A stretch of 64,000 nt of DNA from Haemonchus contortus (GCA_000469685.2 LS997564.1:26588459-26652458); one strand, 5' to 3'; positions 14,141 to 26,293 are shown, numbered from the stretch's first letter. Numbers and translations are program-made. The notes: generated from the sequence alone by a model not told the origin.

Positions 14141-14244
14141 TTTCTTTGTTGTTCTATGTCACTTTGGGATGCGGAGCTCATCCTTAAGTGGAATAGAACA
14201 ACAAAAAACCTCTTTTTGTTGTTCTATCCCACTTTGGGATGAGC
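14141..14244. repeat. Three short copies of one SINE tail motif, the middle one inverted
   Basis: The motif TTTGTTGTTCTAT followed by CACTTTGGGATG occurs at about 14141-14173 and 14212-14244, with an inverted copy (CATCCTTAAGTGG then AATAGAACAACAAA) between them. ATAGAACAACAAAAA and TTTTTGTTGTTCTAT form a perfect 15-bp inverted repeat separated by about 5 nt. Confidence 0.7.
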
Positions 14245-14470
14245 CGCACATCCGATTCCACTTAGTATCGCCAGAATGCATACGTGGCCTATACAATGAA
14301 TTGCGATGGACAGCATATGTACAGGAATTGTACAATACAAAACTTTCGTCCTCCCAATAGATCCGGTCAATGAAACCGGAGAAATGGATGGTCTGCTTGG
14401 CTTGGGCGAATGCTAACCCTTGATTCGATCCCTGGATCATGTGTGCGAAAGTGCGGCAGAAAATCTTCGA
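14210..14470 (-). repeat. Family A SINE-like repeat
   Basis: On the minus strand the head contains GATCCAGGGATCGAATCAAG (B-box region). The body ends in CAATTCATTGTATAGGCC and CGTATGCATTCTGGCG. The 3' end GGCTCATCCCAAAGTGGG continues into a small inverted duplication at 14141-14244. Confidence 0.5.
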
Positions 14471-14813
14471 GCAAAGACGGCCGATTCCATACAGTATTAC
14501 GCCCTCATCAACAACTACTTTCAACGGATGATATGTAAGAAACTATAAGTCGCCTGAGAAACTAAAGTGCTATCCTTAAGAGACTCAGTTGAACTGCCTA
14601 TCCACTCGCTCAGCCGGAAGTGTTTACATAATTTTTTACAAGAATTTGAAGTCAATGGCAATTCTGTAATGCAATTTGATGGAGTCGAGAAGCTGGGGAA
14701 ATATTCCTCCAGTAAATTCGCTCCAGTGATACGATTCTCGTTGCTGACAGCAATCTCATAGGTGATCCCGGTGTGGGGAAAGTCTTGGTAGAAAAGCGAA
14801 GCAGGGTGAAAAA

Positions 14814-15053
14814 CTAGTCCGTGCAGTCCTTCTGGATTGAATCTTCTATCAGGACTTTCTCTTTGGGCTTGTCTGCAAGAAAATGCAAAACGGATGAATT
14901 CGCGAGCGCTTTTAGGTAAGTCTGTATGTGTGCGCTCACAAAGCCCATGGGAATGTTGCCGCTGAACGAGAAAGAAACGTCGGACGAAGATGAGAAAAGA
15001 ATGACGAGAGGCAGCCGGCAGTTCTCTGCGCAAGAAGCCAAAATCTCACACAA
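14814..15053 (-). other. Possible orphan exon or decayed coding fragment
   Basis: A minus-strand frame reads CEILASCAENCRLPLVILFS and continues to KEKVLIEDSIQKDCTD before a stop. TTTTCTTGCAG, a good acceptor, lies within it just before ACAAGCCC. An overlapping 170-codon frame covers 15033-14521. The composition looks protein-like, but I recognise no family and cannot join it to other exons. Confidence 0.2.
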
Positions 15054-15649
15054 AGCCCCGCCGCGACTGAAATCCTCGAAGGGAGCAGACGTTGATTTGG
15101 CAAAAACTTAGTTGTCAGCATGTTGAAAGCTGGGGAGGTGAGAATGACGAGAAATTGAAGCGATTCTCAGAAATGACGAAAATTTCAGACATGGAACGAT
15201 GCAAGATCTGTCTTAGCATTTTCTGAACAAACTCCTCTAAATTCGTCTCCTCATCAAGGTTTAAAGCTATGTTGAGTTCATTACACTTCAACAACCTCTT
15301 CAGATGCTTCAGAATACTCCATTACACACAGTAGAAAATGACGTCCATGACACACAGTAGAAATTGTGGGGATTAAGAAAGCGCAGCTGGTTCGCATTCA
15401 TTTCTTATTTTCATCTTACCTATAGAATCTTTCACTATGCATTGACCCCGAACGACATCACTGGATGGTACGGGATTTCGAGAGTAGGGGATGCTTCTGT
15501 CCCCAACAGTTCTTGCTTTCCTTTTGCACCACTGAAGCAGTTTTTTTCGACCCGAAGTTTTTGAATTTGAAAGAACCAAAAATAAATCAAAAGAAACGAG
15601 CGTAGTCCCATGCGTGCTGGGCATACATTAACATATTGAAGCTCCGCGC

Positions 15650-15960
15650 ACGATGGGCGGAGCGTGCATTCAAAGGTAAGGTTTTTTTGAAAAATTAATG
15701 AAGCTGTTCTGAAACAATCTAGAACGCGGGAAAAAAGTGTTCAGAGATTAAATTGAAGATTTGTGGTCAAATTCATTGGTGGGCGGGCCTTGCACTGAGG
15801 TGGGCGGGGTTTAAATGAAAAATTCAAAACATTGTTCAAAAAAGTTTTGGTACGCGGGGAAAAGTGCTGGGGGAATAGAAGTGATGTGGTCAGGTTCCTG
15901 AGGTGGGTGGAGCTTGCACCACAGTGGGTGGAGCTGTGAACGAAAATTCAAAGCTCTGTA
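15650..15960 (-). repeat. Diverged tandem repeat, unit about 125-128 bp
   Basis: The element GAAAA(A)TTCAAAnC recurs at 15689, 15817 and 15942 (spacings 128 and 125). Between them are GTGGGCGGGG or GTGGGTGGAGC boxes and an ACGCGGGGAAAAGTG box. Units are well diverged. Strand is nominal. Confidence 0.55.
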
Positions 15961-16794
15961 CAAAGACGTCCTTACATCCCAAAATCTTTCTATATATAAA
16001 TACATTGTCATCAGTCATTACCAATGAAATCATCATCATCACTCATTAACTATGAAGAATACGTTTTAACACTTCGGGCAAGATCAACGGAGCGGAAACT
16101 CACAAGGTGAGAACACTCATTGGAGTGGGCGAGCAAATAGAAAACCTTTATTATTTCGCTTCAAAAAGCCCACACAGCAAGAATGATGGGCAAAGTTAGG
16201 GGAAGGTGAACAAATCGGACGAAAGACACTTATCCGCGGTCACCGGAGCGTTCTCGAACTTTTTGCAAATACTCATAACCAACCCTATGGCCAGTTTTTC
16301 GGGAAATGCAGCTCAAACTAAGAAAAATCATCTCTGCTTGAAGCGTCTTTTATCGTGTGGAGCCCAACTGGTGCAAATATATTTGGCTGCTCTTACAACC
16401 GATATAGGAGGATAACCACTTCACGCTGTTCCCAAGAAATATGGACTGGAAAAATAGGAAACTGATTCTCATTATCGTATTCTATTATAAACGTGATGAC
16501 TAATGTAAGGTGAATAAATAAAATAGAAAACATTAGATTTTCTAGTAAAGACGGTCAGATTAGGAGTTTTTGTACATCGCAGTACACTTCATTTTATGTG
16601 CTTCAACGAGAACGCCTATGTAATTAACTTAATTTATACCCAGAGTGTCTTCAATAATAATTGTGAACGGATACGCGCTTGTATTTATTGACTGACTTTA
16701 TAATAGTAAAAGAGGAATCAAGAGGGATTGATTCGCATAGCCGAAGATGATGAAAAGCACATTAGCCACAGGGATTCACAAGACCAGAACATTA

Positions 16795-17010
16795 CAAGCA
16801 ACGTTCATAGGGGGACGGGTAGTAGGCTCGCTTTAGTGGACAGATTCGCCGTCGCGGACCATTTGGCTCGTTATTACAGTTACAGTATTCTTCATACAGC
16901 TATGCGATTATGATTTTTGTCATGATTCTAATGTTAATTCTTCTGTTCCTGTCTTTCTTACTTGCCGCTGCATTCTGCTGTGCCAGAATGCAGCAGGAAT
17001 GTGCCAGAAT
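16795..17010 (+). mobile_element. Family C element, diverged
   Basis: It carries CCGTCGCGGACCATTTGGC, TATTCTTCATACAGCTATGCG, CATGATTCTAATG and CTTGCCGCTGCATTCTG blocks in the order of the 23905 copy. The right part is replaced by a short duplication of GTGCCAGAATGCAGCAG. It lies about 640 bp from the opposite-strand copy at 17650. Confidence 0.5.
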
Positions 17011-17649
17011 GCAGCAGTAAGCACCAGTTAACAGGCCAACCGACCCGGTCACTGGAGCCAATCCTTTTCCCGAAGTTACGGATCTAATTTGCCGACTTCA
17101 CTTACCTACATTATTCTATCGACTAGGGGCTGTTCACCTTGGAGACCTGATGCGGATATCGGATAATTTCGATCCTATTGCAACACACCCACCTTCGCGC
17201 CTTTACAAAGGGCGAGGAGGAACTCAGGAAATCTACTTCGCGTTTTTCCAGCATGCTCATCAAATAGTGGCAGAACTCAAATGCTTCAGGAGTTTACATC
17301 AGAAATATATTTTTTTCAGAAACCTTCTCGAACTCATTTAGTTAGTTTCCCCTACATTACAGTCAGTCTCTTGTAATAATTGTGGAATTCGCGCTAGATC
17401 AAAAACAAAGTAAATAAACAATAAACAAAGACGTTTTCAGAAACAACTACATAGGCAAGAGCGCTTGTCACAACAACAGTGTTCCAAAGAGACACAATTA
17501 AAGACAAGAAAAATCTACCGCGGCTGGGCAAATGTTCCCAGATGATGATTCCCTGGAAACAATTGCTTATAGTCTGTCAAAGAGCAAAAAAAAAGTTATC
17601 GGTTGTAATACCAGCTGAATATAGATAAGGATTTTTGGGGTGTGGTTCA

Positions 17650-17835
17650 GTAGGAACGAAATTGTCGCGTCGCGGCGAGAGACGCCGCGCGCGAAGGAAT
17701 GTAGCAGGATACAGCAGCAAGTAAGAAATACAGGAACAAAAGAGCCAACAGTAGAATCATGTCAAGAGTAACAATCGCATGTCGATTGAGCCGTATAAAG
17801 AACGCTAAAACGAGGCAAATGGTCCGCGACAGTTA
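17650..17835 (-). mobile_element. Family C element, one end lost
   Basis: It begins TAGGAACGAAATTGTCGCG, continues with CGAAGGAATGTAGCAGGAT and CGATTGAGCCGTATAAAG, and ends near GGTCCGCGACAG. The distal inverted repeat is missing. Clearly the same family as 48125-48385. Confidence 0.55.
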
Positions 17836-18304
17836 CACATAACCTTTCCTACTGGCCTTCTCCCGGATTTTCGTTGACGCCGCGGTGGGATAACTGGTGA
17901 TAATTTTGTGTCGCTTGATCTGATTTCGCTCTTTTTTTCCAAAAAGTAGTCATCAGAAATCTTCAACGAAAAGTTATTTCGGTTGAAACTTTTTTCGAAA
18001 GGGCGATATTTTGCAAACTTCAGCATGTCGAGCCGAATCATGTTGTAAGTCATTTCACACAGCAAAACTGCAGAAAAAAGGAAGAGCAGTGCAAGAAAGG
18101 CGGTGTAAAGTTTATAAATAGCTACAAGTTTTTGTTAGTCTGCTTCTTCTGCCAATGAACATTTTGTACGATCTCCTTCCTTTCCGATCATTCAAACGGC
18201 GAATAAATTCAGGATTTAGCGAAAAGCCGGAATCTCTCCAAGATCGTGGAAGTAGAAAACCCGATGAAGAAGGGTTGGAAAAATATCATCATCTTTGAAT
18301 CTCA

Positions 18305-18505
18305 GATTGACAAGGTATAGTGCCAGGTGGTGCTTCAACACATGCGTGGGATTGGAAAAGTAACTAAGTCTACCATCTCTCCGGGGTAGATATACTGACT
18401 TGTACATTGGCTAGCTACCGCGAGTAACTGCATACGCATTACAAACCCACTAGATCCTGAATGAAAGTCAAGCGAAGGAGGCATCCTCAAAACGCTGTTC
18501 TTCAA
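18305..18505 (+). repeat. Family A SINE-like repeat, degraded
   Basis: It starts with TATAGTGCCAGGTGGTGC (A-box-like) and a damaged B box (GTGGGATTGG). It then carries GACTTGTACATTGGCTAGC, ATACGCATTACAAACCCAC and GATCCTGAATGAAAGTC. It lies about 80 bp upstream of another copy in the same orientation. Confidence 0.5.
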
Positions 18506-18584
18506 TGCCAAAGCTTATCCATTATCCTAATTCCAGCAGTTTACCAAACACACCGATCCGATGCTTTCCTTTGTACTTTGAGAT

Positions 18585-18870
18585 CAACGAAGGTGATGTA
18601 GCAGCAGGTTTCAAACGCATGGTTCGGGGATCGAATCCCAGGTCGCAAATCGTCTAGGCCAAAAAAATCTCGCATCCCTACGAGGTCGGATAATTGGTAA
18701 CAGACTTGTCTGGGAGGATGCAAGCACCGACTTGTGCACTTGCCTGCCGCCGCAAGTCACTGTCTAGGTCACGCGCATTCAAACCGCCACTGCGATTCTA
18801 CATGGAAGTTGAATCCGAGGCGCATTCTGAAAACGGGATCGATCGACGCCGAAACTGAATTCTTCACTTG
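18585..18870 (+). repeat. Family A SINE-like repeat, near full length
   Basis: GGTTCGGGGATCGAATCCC at 18621-18639 contains the B box; AATCGTCTAGGCC follows. The body has CAGACTTGTCTGGGAGG, GACTTGTGCACTTGCCTG, CGCAAGTCACTGTCTAGGTC, CGCCACTGCGATTCTACATG and the 3' block GGGATCGATCGACGCCG. It is one of the best preserved copies in the window. Confidence 0.65.
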
Positions 18871-21800
18871 ATGATGAGGTCACGTGACAGTCAAATAATG
18901 GTTTTTCGTTATAATTTGGTTTATTGCTTTTTGTTTGTGACTTCAGGCACCATATTGAAATTCCGTTCAATTAAAGCACCAGAAAAATTTACGACCAATT
19001 CAGTGTATCGCTGAAGACCTTTAAGCGACATTTGAGCGAAAAATGTTAGCCTCTTGAGAGCTTCAATCATTCTCCTGCAAATTACCTATCATTATCATTT
19101 CTAGAGGGCTTGGCGAGAGTAGGTTTAATGCTGCTTGAACTCCTGCCCAGAGCGCCCATAAATGATAGGCTTGGGGAGAACTGCCTTAGAAATAGGCACT
19201 CTACGGCCTCTGAGATTGTGAGTTACGAGTCAAAAACCAAAAAGGAAGTAAGTTCTTTTCCGGAGGATGTGTTCGAATGAAGCTGTTCGACAATCCCTTG
19301 AAAACCTATGACAACCTGAGAAGGACGGCGGACAACTGCACCCACAAGCTTCACAAGGTTCGTAAAATGTAAACTTGAGAAATCAACCAATCACAATGAT
19401 TTTTAACGTCTACCAATCACTCTGCCCTTCATAATCTTTTATATTTTCGTTTTTAAATGATGAAATCACTTTCTGAGAAAGTAGAAAAGAACTATGAAGG
19501 ATTCAATCAATGGAAAGAGGACTGAAGGTTCGAGAGGATTCGGATGAGCGTGAACTCAGAAAGGTTCGAAGACATAGTGTGAGAAAAGGCAGCCACATAC
19601 GAAAATGGGTGTAGTTGAGGAACGTTTGAGGAACGTGGAGTTACTGAAAGGCAATGACTGATAAGTGCTTGCTACATAGCAATAGAAACAATAGAGCAGC
19701 TCAAAAAATTGTATGGGGCTTCGAGATGTGGTGATGGGGATTGTTTCCCGATCCTATTCCGACATTTCAGGATTGTAACGCAACATATGGATATGCTGAG
19801 AGGATGCAGTAGATGAATCTCAAGCCGAGGGGACTATCATGAGCCTAGAATGGCAGTGATATCTCGACTTAGATGCCATAGGTAGAAGATTTTACAGTAG
19901 CAGTAGGAATAGCTTTTACCAATCTGATCCCTGGGTGCACCCTTTGCCATGTCGTTCTCCCCGTACGCGGTCGCTCGGCGCCATTAGATCCATCTAGGGA
20001 GGATTCAGAGGGGCAATCCCTGCTGGCCATTGAGACGGGACATGATAAATGGTTAATGATGTTTCAAACCCTCTTGGCTACCCTGATCAGAGCTTGATTA
20101 CCCCTCAAAGAACTTGATCAGCATCCTCTCCATACATTCATAGAGAAGTCACGTCATGAGGTCTCTCCTAAGACGAAGGAGGGTTGAATAGGAAGACGAT
20201 GACAATCATGTTGAGGCAATCTGAACGTGAGGAGCAGGGAAAACAACAAAGGCATCATTACCCGGGCATCCGAAGGTACGGCCCATTACGAAGGGGGACT
20301 TGAAAAACGACGTTTTATGAATTTCGAAAACGAAAACGGATCTCCACTACGTCGGCTGGAGGTCGGCTTTCTTCGGAATGGGAGGTCCTCATTTTGAAGG
20401 AAGTTTCACAAGTTCATCCAACGGTGGCATGACTTTAAACATTTATGGACTTTTAGCGGATTGTTGATGACGAAGTTGGGAACGGGGAGGTTTAGCACTT
20501 CGTGGCTCACAAACGTCAACTCGTTCAAAATGACATCAACGCGAAAGTGCACAATTAGCATAAGCTGAATGCGAGAGACCTTGGGAATAGCCGAGAGCTG
20601 TGAATTGCAGAGAAGAACGAACTTCAAGCGTCGGAGAAAAGATGCCTTTTGCAAACTTCACATACGAATTGATTAATCGATCCCCTGAAGCTAGCGAGGA
20701 GAAAGAGAGAAGCATAGGGCTTTCAGCGGTGGAGTGCGGCCAAGTAGGTAGATGAAATATGAAGGGGGGATGAGATGTCGTCAGCAGGATTCAACCCTTC
20801 AAACCCGGATTATCCCTCCCTCATTCTTCCGTTACTAACAGGCGTTCACATGCCTAGTTCCGCCCATTCTAAGGGGTGGGCAATGCTGTAAGAGAGAGCA
20901 CTAAGTAGATGCTTGCAGTTATAAATTATAAACGAAAAAAAACATTTGGTTTGTATGACTAAGCATCATTTGAGCGCAACGCAGAATACTACATAAAGGT
21001 TGCTGTGGCTACATGGCTACTGCACCTACTTCCTGAGCCAACAGCTTGCTTCCCAAGCTATTCAACTTTGACTTCAACGACGCCAGAGCACTTGTCCAGT
21101 CAACTCAGTTACCGTATCTCTTCATATCTCTTCACTTATTAAGTTTTCCGGCACTATATGCAGTAAAGGGTGGCTGTGTAAGCTGTAAGTTAAAAGTAAG
21201 AATCGTTCGGTCATTCCACGATCCGCGCAAGTTGCTGAGGATGAGGGGAAGAGTCCGCAGATTGAAGCAGACAAAGCAGGTTTTTCAAGACTTCCACAAA
21301 CATACATTCAAATCAAATGGATTCCAACTTGACGAATATATGGCTGTACCCGGTACTTTACTATTTCAGCCGGTTTCAGTAGCTGCAATGCTTCTTTGAA
21401 GACTGAGTTAACCTCGGCTAATCGTCCATTCCTCTCAAGGAAGCGTCCTATCGGTGCAGGACGGAAAATATCACTGATCCAAGGTTAAACTCTATCATAA
21501 ATAGTATGGGCTACACCCGCTGTGTATGATTTAGTCACTCTATGAGGCAAAAGTCCCGGTTGACACATTTCCCAGAGGGAACATTGAAGGTAAACCTTGC
21601 ATCCCGACTGTTTCCAAAGTAATCAAAAACGATCTTCTACGTAGCGAAAGCTTTGCAGAATCCCATCAGCCTCGACGTCCCGGAAAGACTATTGAAATAG
21701 CTAAAGTAGGGAGGGTGTTACGATAACCGATTTCGCTTAGTTATGAAGCACTTCAAAAGAGAACTAGCTACCAAGTTGGGCTTCCTATTTCAGATCCAGA

Positions 21801-22644
21801 GTTCCTGAAACTGTCATTCACTACAATTGGGGCTGTCGCGTTGAGTTCCTTGGTTAAATCGGACCACATCATGGTTTATTGGCAACGCCATCAGAGCCGT
21901 AATCAGATAACTTTACGAGCCTTCACTGAGACACTTTAACAATATCTGTTGGAGCCAAAAGACTTCCTCCTTGTCAAATCGCTCATTGGAAGTGATGTGA
22001 CACATCTGAGAATGGCCCAGCACAAACAGTGATTGAAGATGATTGATTAGTTGGAATTCGCAAATGAGCCCTCTTTTATCTCAGGGAAAGAAATCCGAAG
22101 TGCTGGTATTCAATCACCTTTTCCCTGGAGCCGGATAATTTGTAAAGTTTTTCCATTTACCCGTTCACATTAACACATTTGCCTGAGCAGCCAGCAGAAA
22201 TTCTCACTTAATTACATTGGATTTCGTTTTTAGTGCTTTGAGGACATTTCTGAACGGATCTGAAAGTGACAGAGTGCAGATTTGCTGAAGTGTATTGAAG
22301 TGGGTGCATTTTCGCTGCTGTAGGCACGATTAACTCCACTTCAAACAAGGATTGAATCGAGACATCCCATGAACCAGACAGGTCAATAGGTAGGGTCTCG
22401 GCAACGATTCTCGTCATCGCAAACGGTCATACAGATGAGGTACCACCTGCTTGAGACGACCTATCGAGGAAGCGGAGCCCGTCTGCCTAGGTGACCAGCG
22501 GTTCGACCCTTGACCGTGCATAACCGCAATCGCGAAAGGGGGTCATGCGATAGAATTTTGTCCAAGATCTTTTCTATTATTTTTCTAAACAGAACAAAGC
22601 AAGAATAAAGTGAGCAGACTTGATGTGTTATTACGTAGCAGCTG
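18871..22644. other. No supportable gene; unassigned sequence
   Basis: Between the second SINE of the 18.3-18.9 kb pair and the first family B repeat near 22.7 kb, only short open frames were seen (117 codons at 21046-21399 is the longest). GTTCGACCC near 22.5 kb is B-box-like but isolated. Confidence 0.45.
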
Positions 22645-22790
22645 TTATATGGCTGCAATACGCGATGCCAAAATCTCACAAGGAAAGCGATCGATGGACA
22701 AAACTCCAGTCTCGGGGCTCGAACCCCCGTACTTGTGCTTTCCGGACATCGTGTCTATCCCTTACACTACCGAGACTCCGATTGCTCTCG
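22645..22790 (-). repeat. Family B tRNA-headed repeat with intact tRNA-like ends
   Basis: On the minus strand 22777-22708 forms a tRNA-like unit. AGTCTC pairs with GAGACT, and GGGG-GTTCGAG-CCCC makes a perfect T arm. The anticodon arm does not fold cleanly, so it is not a working tRNA. It is followed by GGAGTTTTGTCCAT and CCTTGTGAGA. This tail recurs in the other two copies, which argues for a SINE rather than an isolated tRNA pseudogene. Confidence 0.55.
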
Positions 22791-23149
22791 CCTTATTAAT
22801 GGCTTATATGACAGTTTGAGGGGTCCGGGAACTTCTCCCCTAACACGGCGTCGCACACGTCGCACCCGCCGCCTATCGCAGGATTGCGATGGAAGATTGG
22901 AGCGCGCAATTTGTGTGGTGGGGAGTCCTTTAAACATTTGAATTGGTCAGCCGCTCTCTTCAGTTCCAATGCGATTCTGATCGTCGTTTATATAGGAAGA
23001 GTCATTTGAATTAATCAAGTCTAATAAACAAGAAAACTAAAAAGAAACAGAAGAAAAAACGCTAAAATCCAATGAAAAAGCAAGCCAGTCAAGGAAAAAT
23101 TCCGCGTCCTATCGATTGGCGGGAGTACGGTAATTGCAGTGACGTCTGC

Positions 23150-23290
23150 CGCATGCCGCAAAGGAGAATGCCGCGATTGGGGAGAAGTTCCGTTACCCCA
23201 GTTTGAGAACGGTGCCCAGAAGGCACGACTAGGGTTTCGAGTCCCGTCCGAGACCGAAGTTTTGTCCATAAATCGAAATCCCTGTGAAGG
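23150..23290 (+). repeat. Family B tRNA-headed repeat
   Basis: GGGTTTCGAGTCCCG (B-box-like, one extra T) is followed by CCGAGACCGAAGTTTTGTCC, ATAAATCG and CCCTGTGAAGG. The orientation is opposite to the copy about 400 bp upstream. Confidence 0.5.
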
Positions 23291-23574
23291 TGAGCAGAAT
23301 AAACAATAACGAGCAAACAGAACAAACAAAAATTTGTGGGGAAGAAGAAAACAGCAAATCAATTGTTCCCCGACGAGATCGCAAAGGCAAAGCTCGTACC
23401 CGTACACATACATATGTATACAACCAAAATTAAGAATAAAGGAGGCACACAAGGCATACTGAGGAGCGATTAGACACACTGAGCCCGTGAACTAGAGCTG
23501 TGATACTTTTTTGCATGGAGCCCATTGTTTTGCGCACTGATCAGTTCCAGTCTGAGATGCACCCCACATGGGAT

Positions 23575-23815
23575 TCTCTTCAGAATTCTAGTAGTGTTTG
23601 AATGCCTATGTGGCCTGTACAACGATTTGCGGTGAGGCCAGCCGATGAGAAAGTCTGTACTTTCACTCTCTCAGACAAGTTTGTTGCTAGTTGGATCACG
23701 GGAGGACGGAGGACTTGGTTGACCTAGGCGGGTATCGGTTCTGGGCTCGGCCCCCGAACCATGCATGTGTGGAAGAGCGCCACTTGCCAGTACACCACCG
23801 ACTTCAGCAATTTTG
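23575..23815 (-). repeat. Family A SINE-like repeat
   Basis: On the minus strand GTGTACTGGCAAGTGGCGC (A-box region) is followed by GGTTCGGGGGCCGAGCCC (B-box region) and CCCGCCTAGGTC. The body has ATCGGCTGGCCTCACCGC and TTGTACAGGCCACATAGGC and ends near AGAATTCTGAAG. The block order equals that of the plus-strand copies. Confidence 0.6.
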
Positions 23816-23904
23816 CATTCCCAAACTTATGCTCAAAATGGAACAATATAAACCTTGTGCAAGTTCATTTTATAACTCGAGTCCTGAACAGCCGTAAACA
23901 CGAT

Positions 23905-24165
23905 ATTCTTGGGAGACGAGCGTTAGGAACGATTATGGGTAATCGATTTGCCGCACGCGGATCACTCATTCGCCGTTATTATAGCCCTAGCGTTCTTCAT
24001 ACAGCTCAATCGATATGCGATCATTATTTTATGCATAATTCTACTATTAGGACTTTTGTTCTTATATTTCTTACCTACTGCTGCATCCTGCTACATTCCT
24101 TCGCGCGCGACGCCCGTCTTACCGCAACGCGACCATTTCGTTCCTAATGCCCCACACCCGATATT
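23905..24165 (+). mobile_element. Family C short inverted-repeat DNA element (MITE-like)
   Basis: It is bounded by CGTTAGGAACGATTATGGG on the left and CATTTCGTTCCTAATGC on the right, giving short terminal inverted repeats around GTTAGGAACGA. The internal sequence is highly similar to the copy at 48125-48385 in opposite orientation. Both carry open frames with a hydrophobic stretch (for example IQLNRYAIIILCIILLL), but no transposase motif. Probably non-autonomous. Confidence 0.6.
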
Positions 24166-26293
24166 CCTTCGAATTGAAAGCAGCTGTACAGCGAACGGGA
24201 AAAAAGGAAAAAAAAACAAAGCAAAAATGATGAAGCGGTACTAGACAATCTAATTCGTAGGCGTAGATTAAGGCTAAGCAGTTGCAAGTTTCCACGGCCA
24301 GGCAAAGAGCCTCTAAGGAAACAATATTATTGTTTACACAAATGTGGAAGGTATTAGAAAAGGTAATCCTCGTAAAGAGACAGATGATGGATGAATGGCG
24401 ATTACTGAAAGGTAGAAGGATTTACTAAACCTCGTTAGTCAGTATTGGCCTTTGTTTACTTCCGAAGAAGGCAGAAACAGTCGTTGGGAAGAGGAGAGTG
24501 AAGACTCATCGAAGCTCCCCTTTCCAGGTCAAGCTAGAAAAAGGGAAGTTGATAGAATTAAGTAGAAAGATAAAGAAACATGACTCGTCATAGTTTGTAG
24601 AACTTTACAAAACCCATGAAAACAGCTGGTTGAGCAAAGAGATTTCTCCAGAAAATCACGCTCAAACCGGACCCATGGCAATTAATATGCTCAAACAACG
24701 CTTTTGTTGCCAAATAGACGAATCACACAGTATGCTACATAACTTGATACGGCTCTGATGGATCTCAAAAGTACTGCCTATCTCATACATGGTAGATTAT
24801 ACTCTGCGCCCTTCTGCGTTGTTAGCAAGTTTCACAACACTTTTGGAAAATAAATAAAACGAATATTAGAAGTACATAGGACATTAGAGCACAAGAAAGG
24901 TAAAAAATTGAACGGCTGGTGTGATAAGACATACTTATAACTTTCTTCAGTAAGTAACCAAAAAGGGGTGTGTTGAAGATGAATTATTCACTGGCTTGTA
25001 TAGCAACTCGCAAAGGGAGTAAAGACCCAAAATACAATCATATGAGATAGGGCTGAAGAAATAATGTTGAGGAACAGATGAGACAAGCGCAGTAATCCAA
25101 TCGGTGTAAGCGTCCCTCTCCCCAAAAAGTCTCAGGGAGCATTGACGATCTGGGGAATTTCTGAAAATCCTTAGCCAGCAACTTTACCGGAGAAGCACTC
25201 GACAGTAGACTTACCTTCCATATCGTTATAGACACTCTCACGACGAAGACGTATATCCCAAAGAAGAGTAGGGGTATGTCGTCTTTCTTCATAAATTTGT
25301 ATAACCCATCTGATCCAGCCTTGAATCTTGAATATGTGGGGCAGTTCACGACAGTTGAAACTGGCAACGGGTACTATTCTTGAGGTAATTCGAAAAACCT
25401 AAACGGACTCCTCTGCACGTCGTCGAGCTTTCACTGATTGAGGGAAATCCCCTTGGTGGCGAACGAACGACGATCGCACTTTGTATGTAATTGTGGCACT
25501 TACATGGCGAGAAATGTTCGGGACACATGATTGTGCTATGGTGAGCCAGATGTTTGATGGCTATGTGTAACACATTTTGATGGAGTGACTGAAGAAGCTA
25601 CTGGATCTTGCTGACAACAGTAAGCCGTACCCTAGGATCGATTTATTACCTGTAGACTTAAACTTTACACGACTTTGAGTTCTGAGTTTCTAAATTACTC
25701 CCATCAACAAATCCTGTTCGGGCCCTTTTTCGAATTCTGGCTGATTTGGAAGGACACAACATGTCTGGGGAGGTCTCGAGCGCAGACATCAACATCCGCC
25801 CATCCCTTATGTTAGTCAGTACATTGTCAAAGCTGCACTATCTTAAGAGATTCCCATGTAGGAACTTCGAACATTTTAGCATAACCGCTAGATAAAAGCA
25901 GCTTTGGACAATTTCTGCTTGATGTAGTCATCTCTTTGCGCAATGGGAGCAAGTGAAATCTCGTCCAGACACCCCTTACATGCCAATCCTGTCACGGTGA
26001 TCTCGTACAACCTCCACTTTCACCACTCTAAAAAGCCCCAAAAAAGGCGGAGTTTCTCGCTTCCCTCACCACTGATGTACTCTTTCCCATCTGTACTTCC
26101 GTTTTTCAACCCAGGAAGGGTACCTCAGAATTATCGTGAACCGCGCCTCACTGAAACTAGGTAACAGCGCGCTACCATCACTACAGGGTATCCTGACAGT
26201 CTCACTTACTGGTTAGTCCAGATTGGCCGCCCGGTGAACTATTGTTAGCTTTGAAGCGAAGACTTCGAGGGCTAGTCCTGCCCCACACTCTAT
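24166..26293. other. No supportable gene
   Basis: The longest open frame is 109 codons (25367-25038, minus), without a known domain. A CAGAATTATCGTGAACCGCG block near 26.13 kb resembles CAAAATTATCGTGAACTGTG near 33.64 kb, hinting at a further dispersed repeat. Confidence 0.45.

Noticed and set aside
19870..20060. Possible further family A SINE (CTGATCCCTGGGTGC near 19.93 kb)
   Set aside because: Only a B-box-like word; the body blocks are absent.
22708..22777. Possible functional tRNA on the minus strand
   Set aside because: Acceptor and T arm pair, but the anticodon arm does not fold and a conserved non-tRNA tail follows, so it is called a SINE-like head.
23948..24244. 98-codon hydrophobic open frame as a small membrane protein gene
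   Set aside because: It lies within the repeated family C element, and the overlapping frames are also open; treated as repeat sequence.
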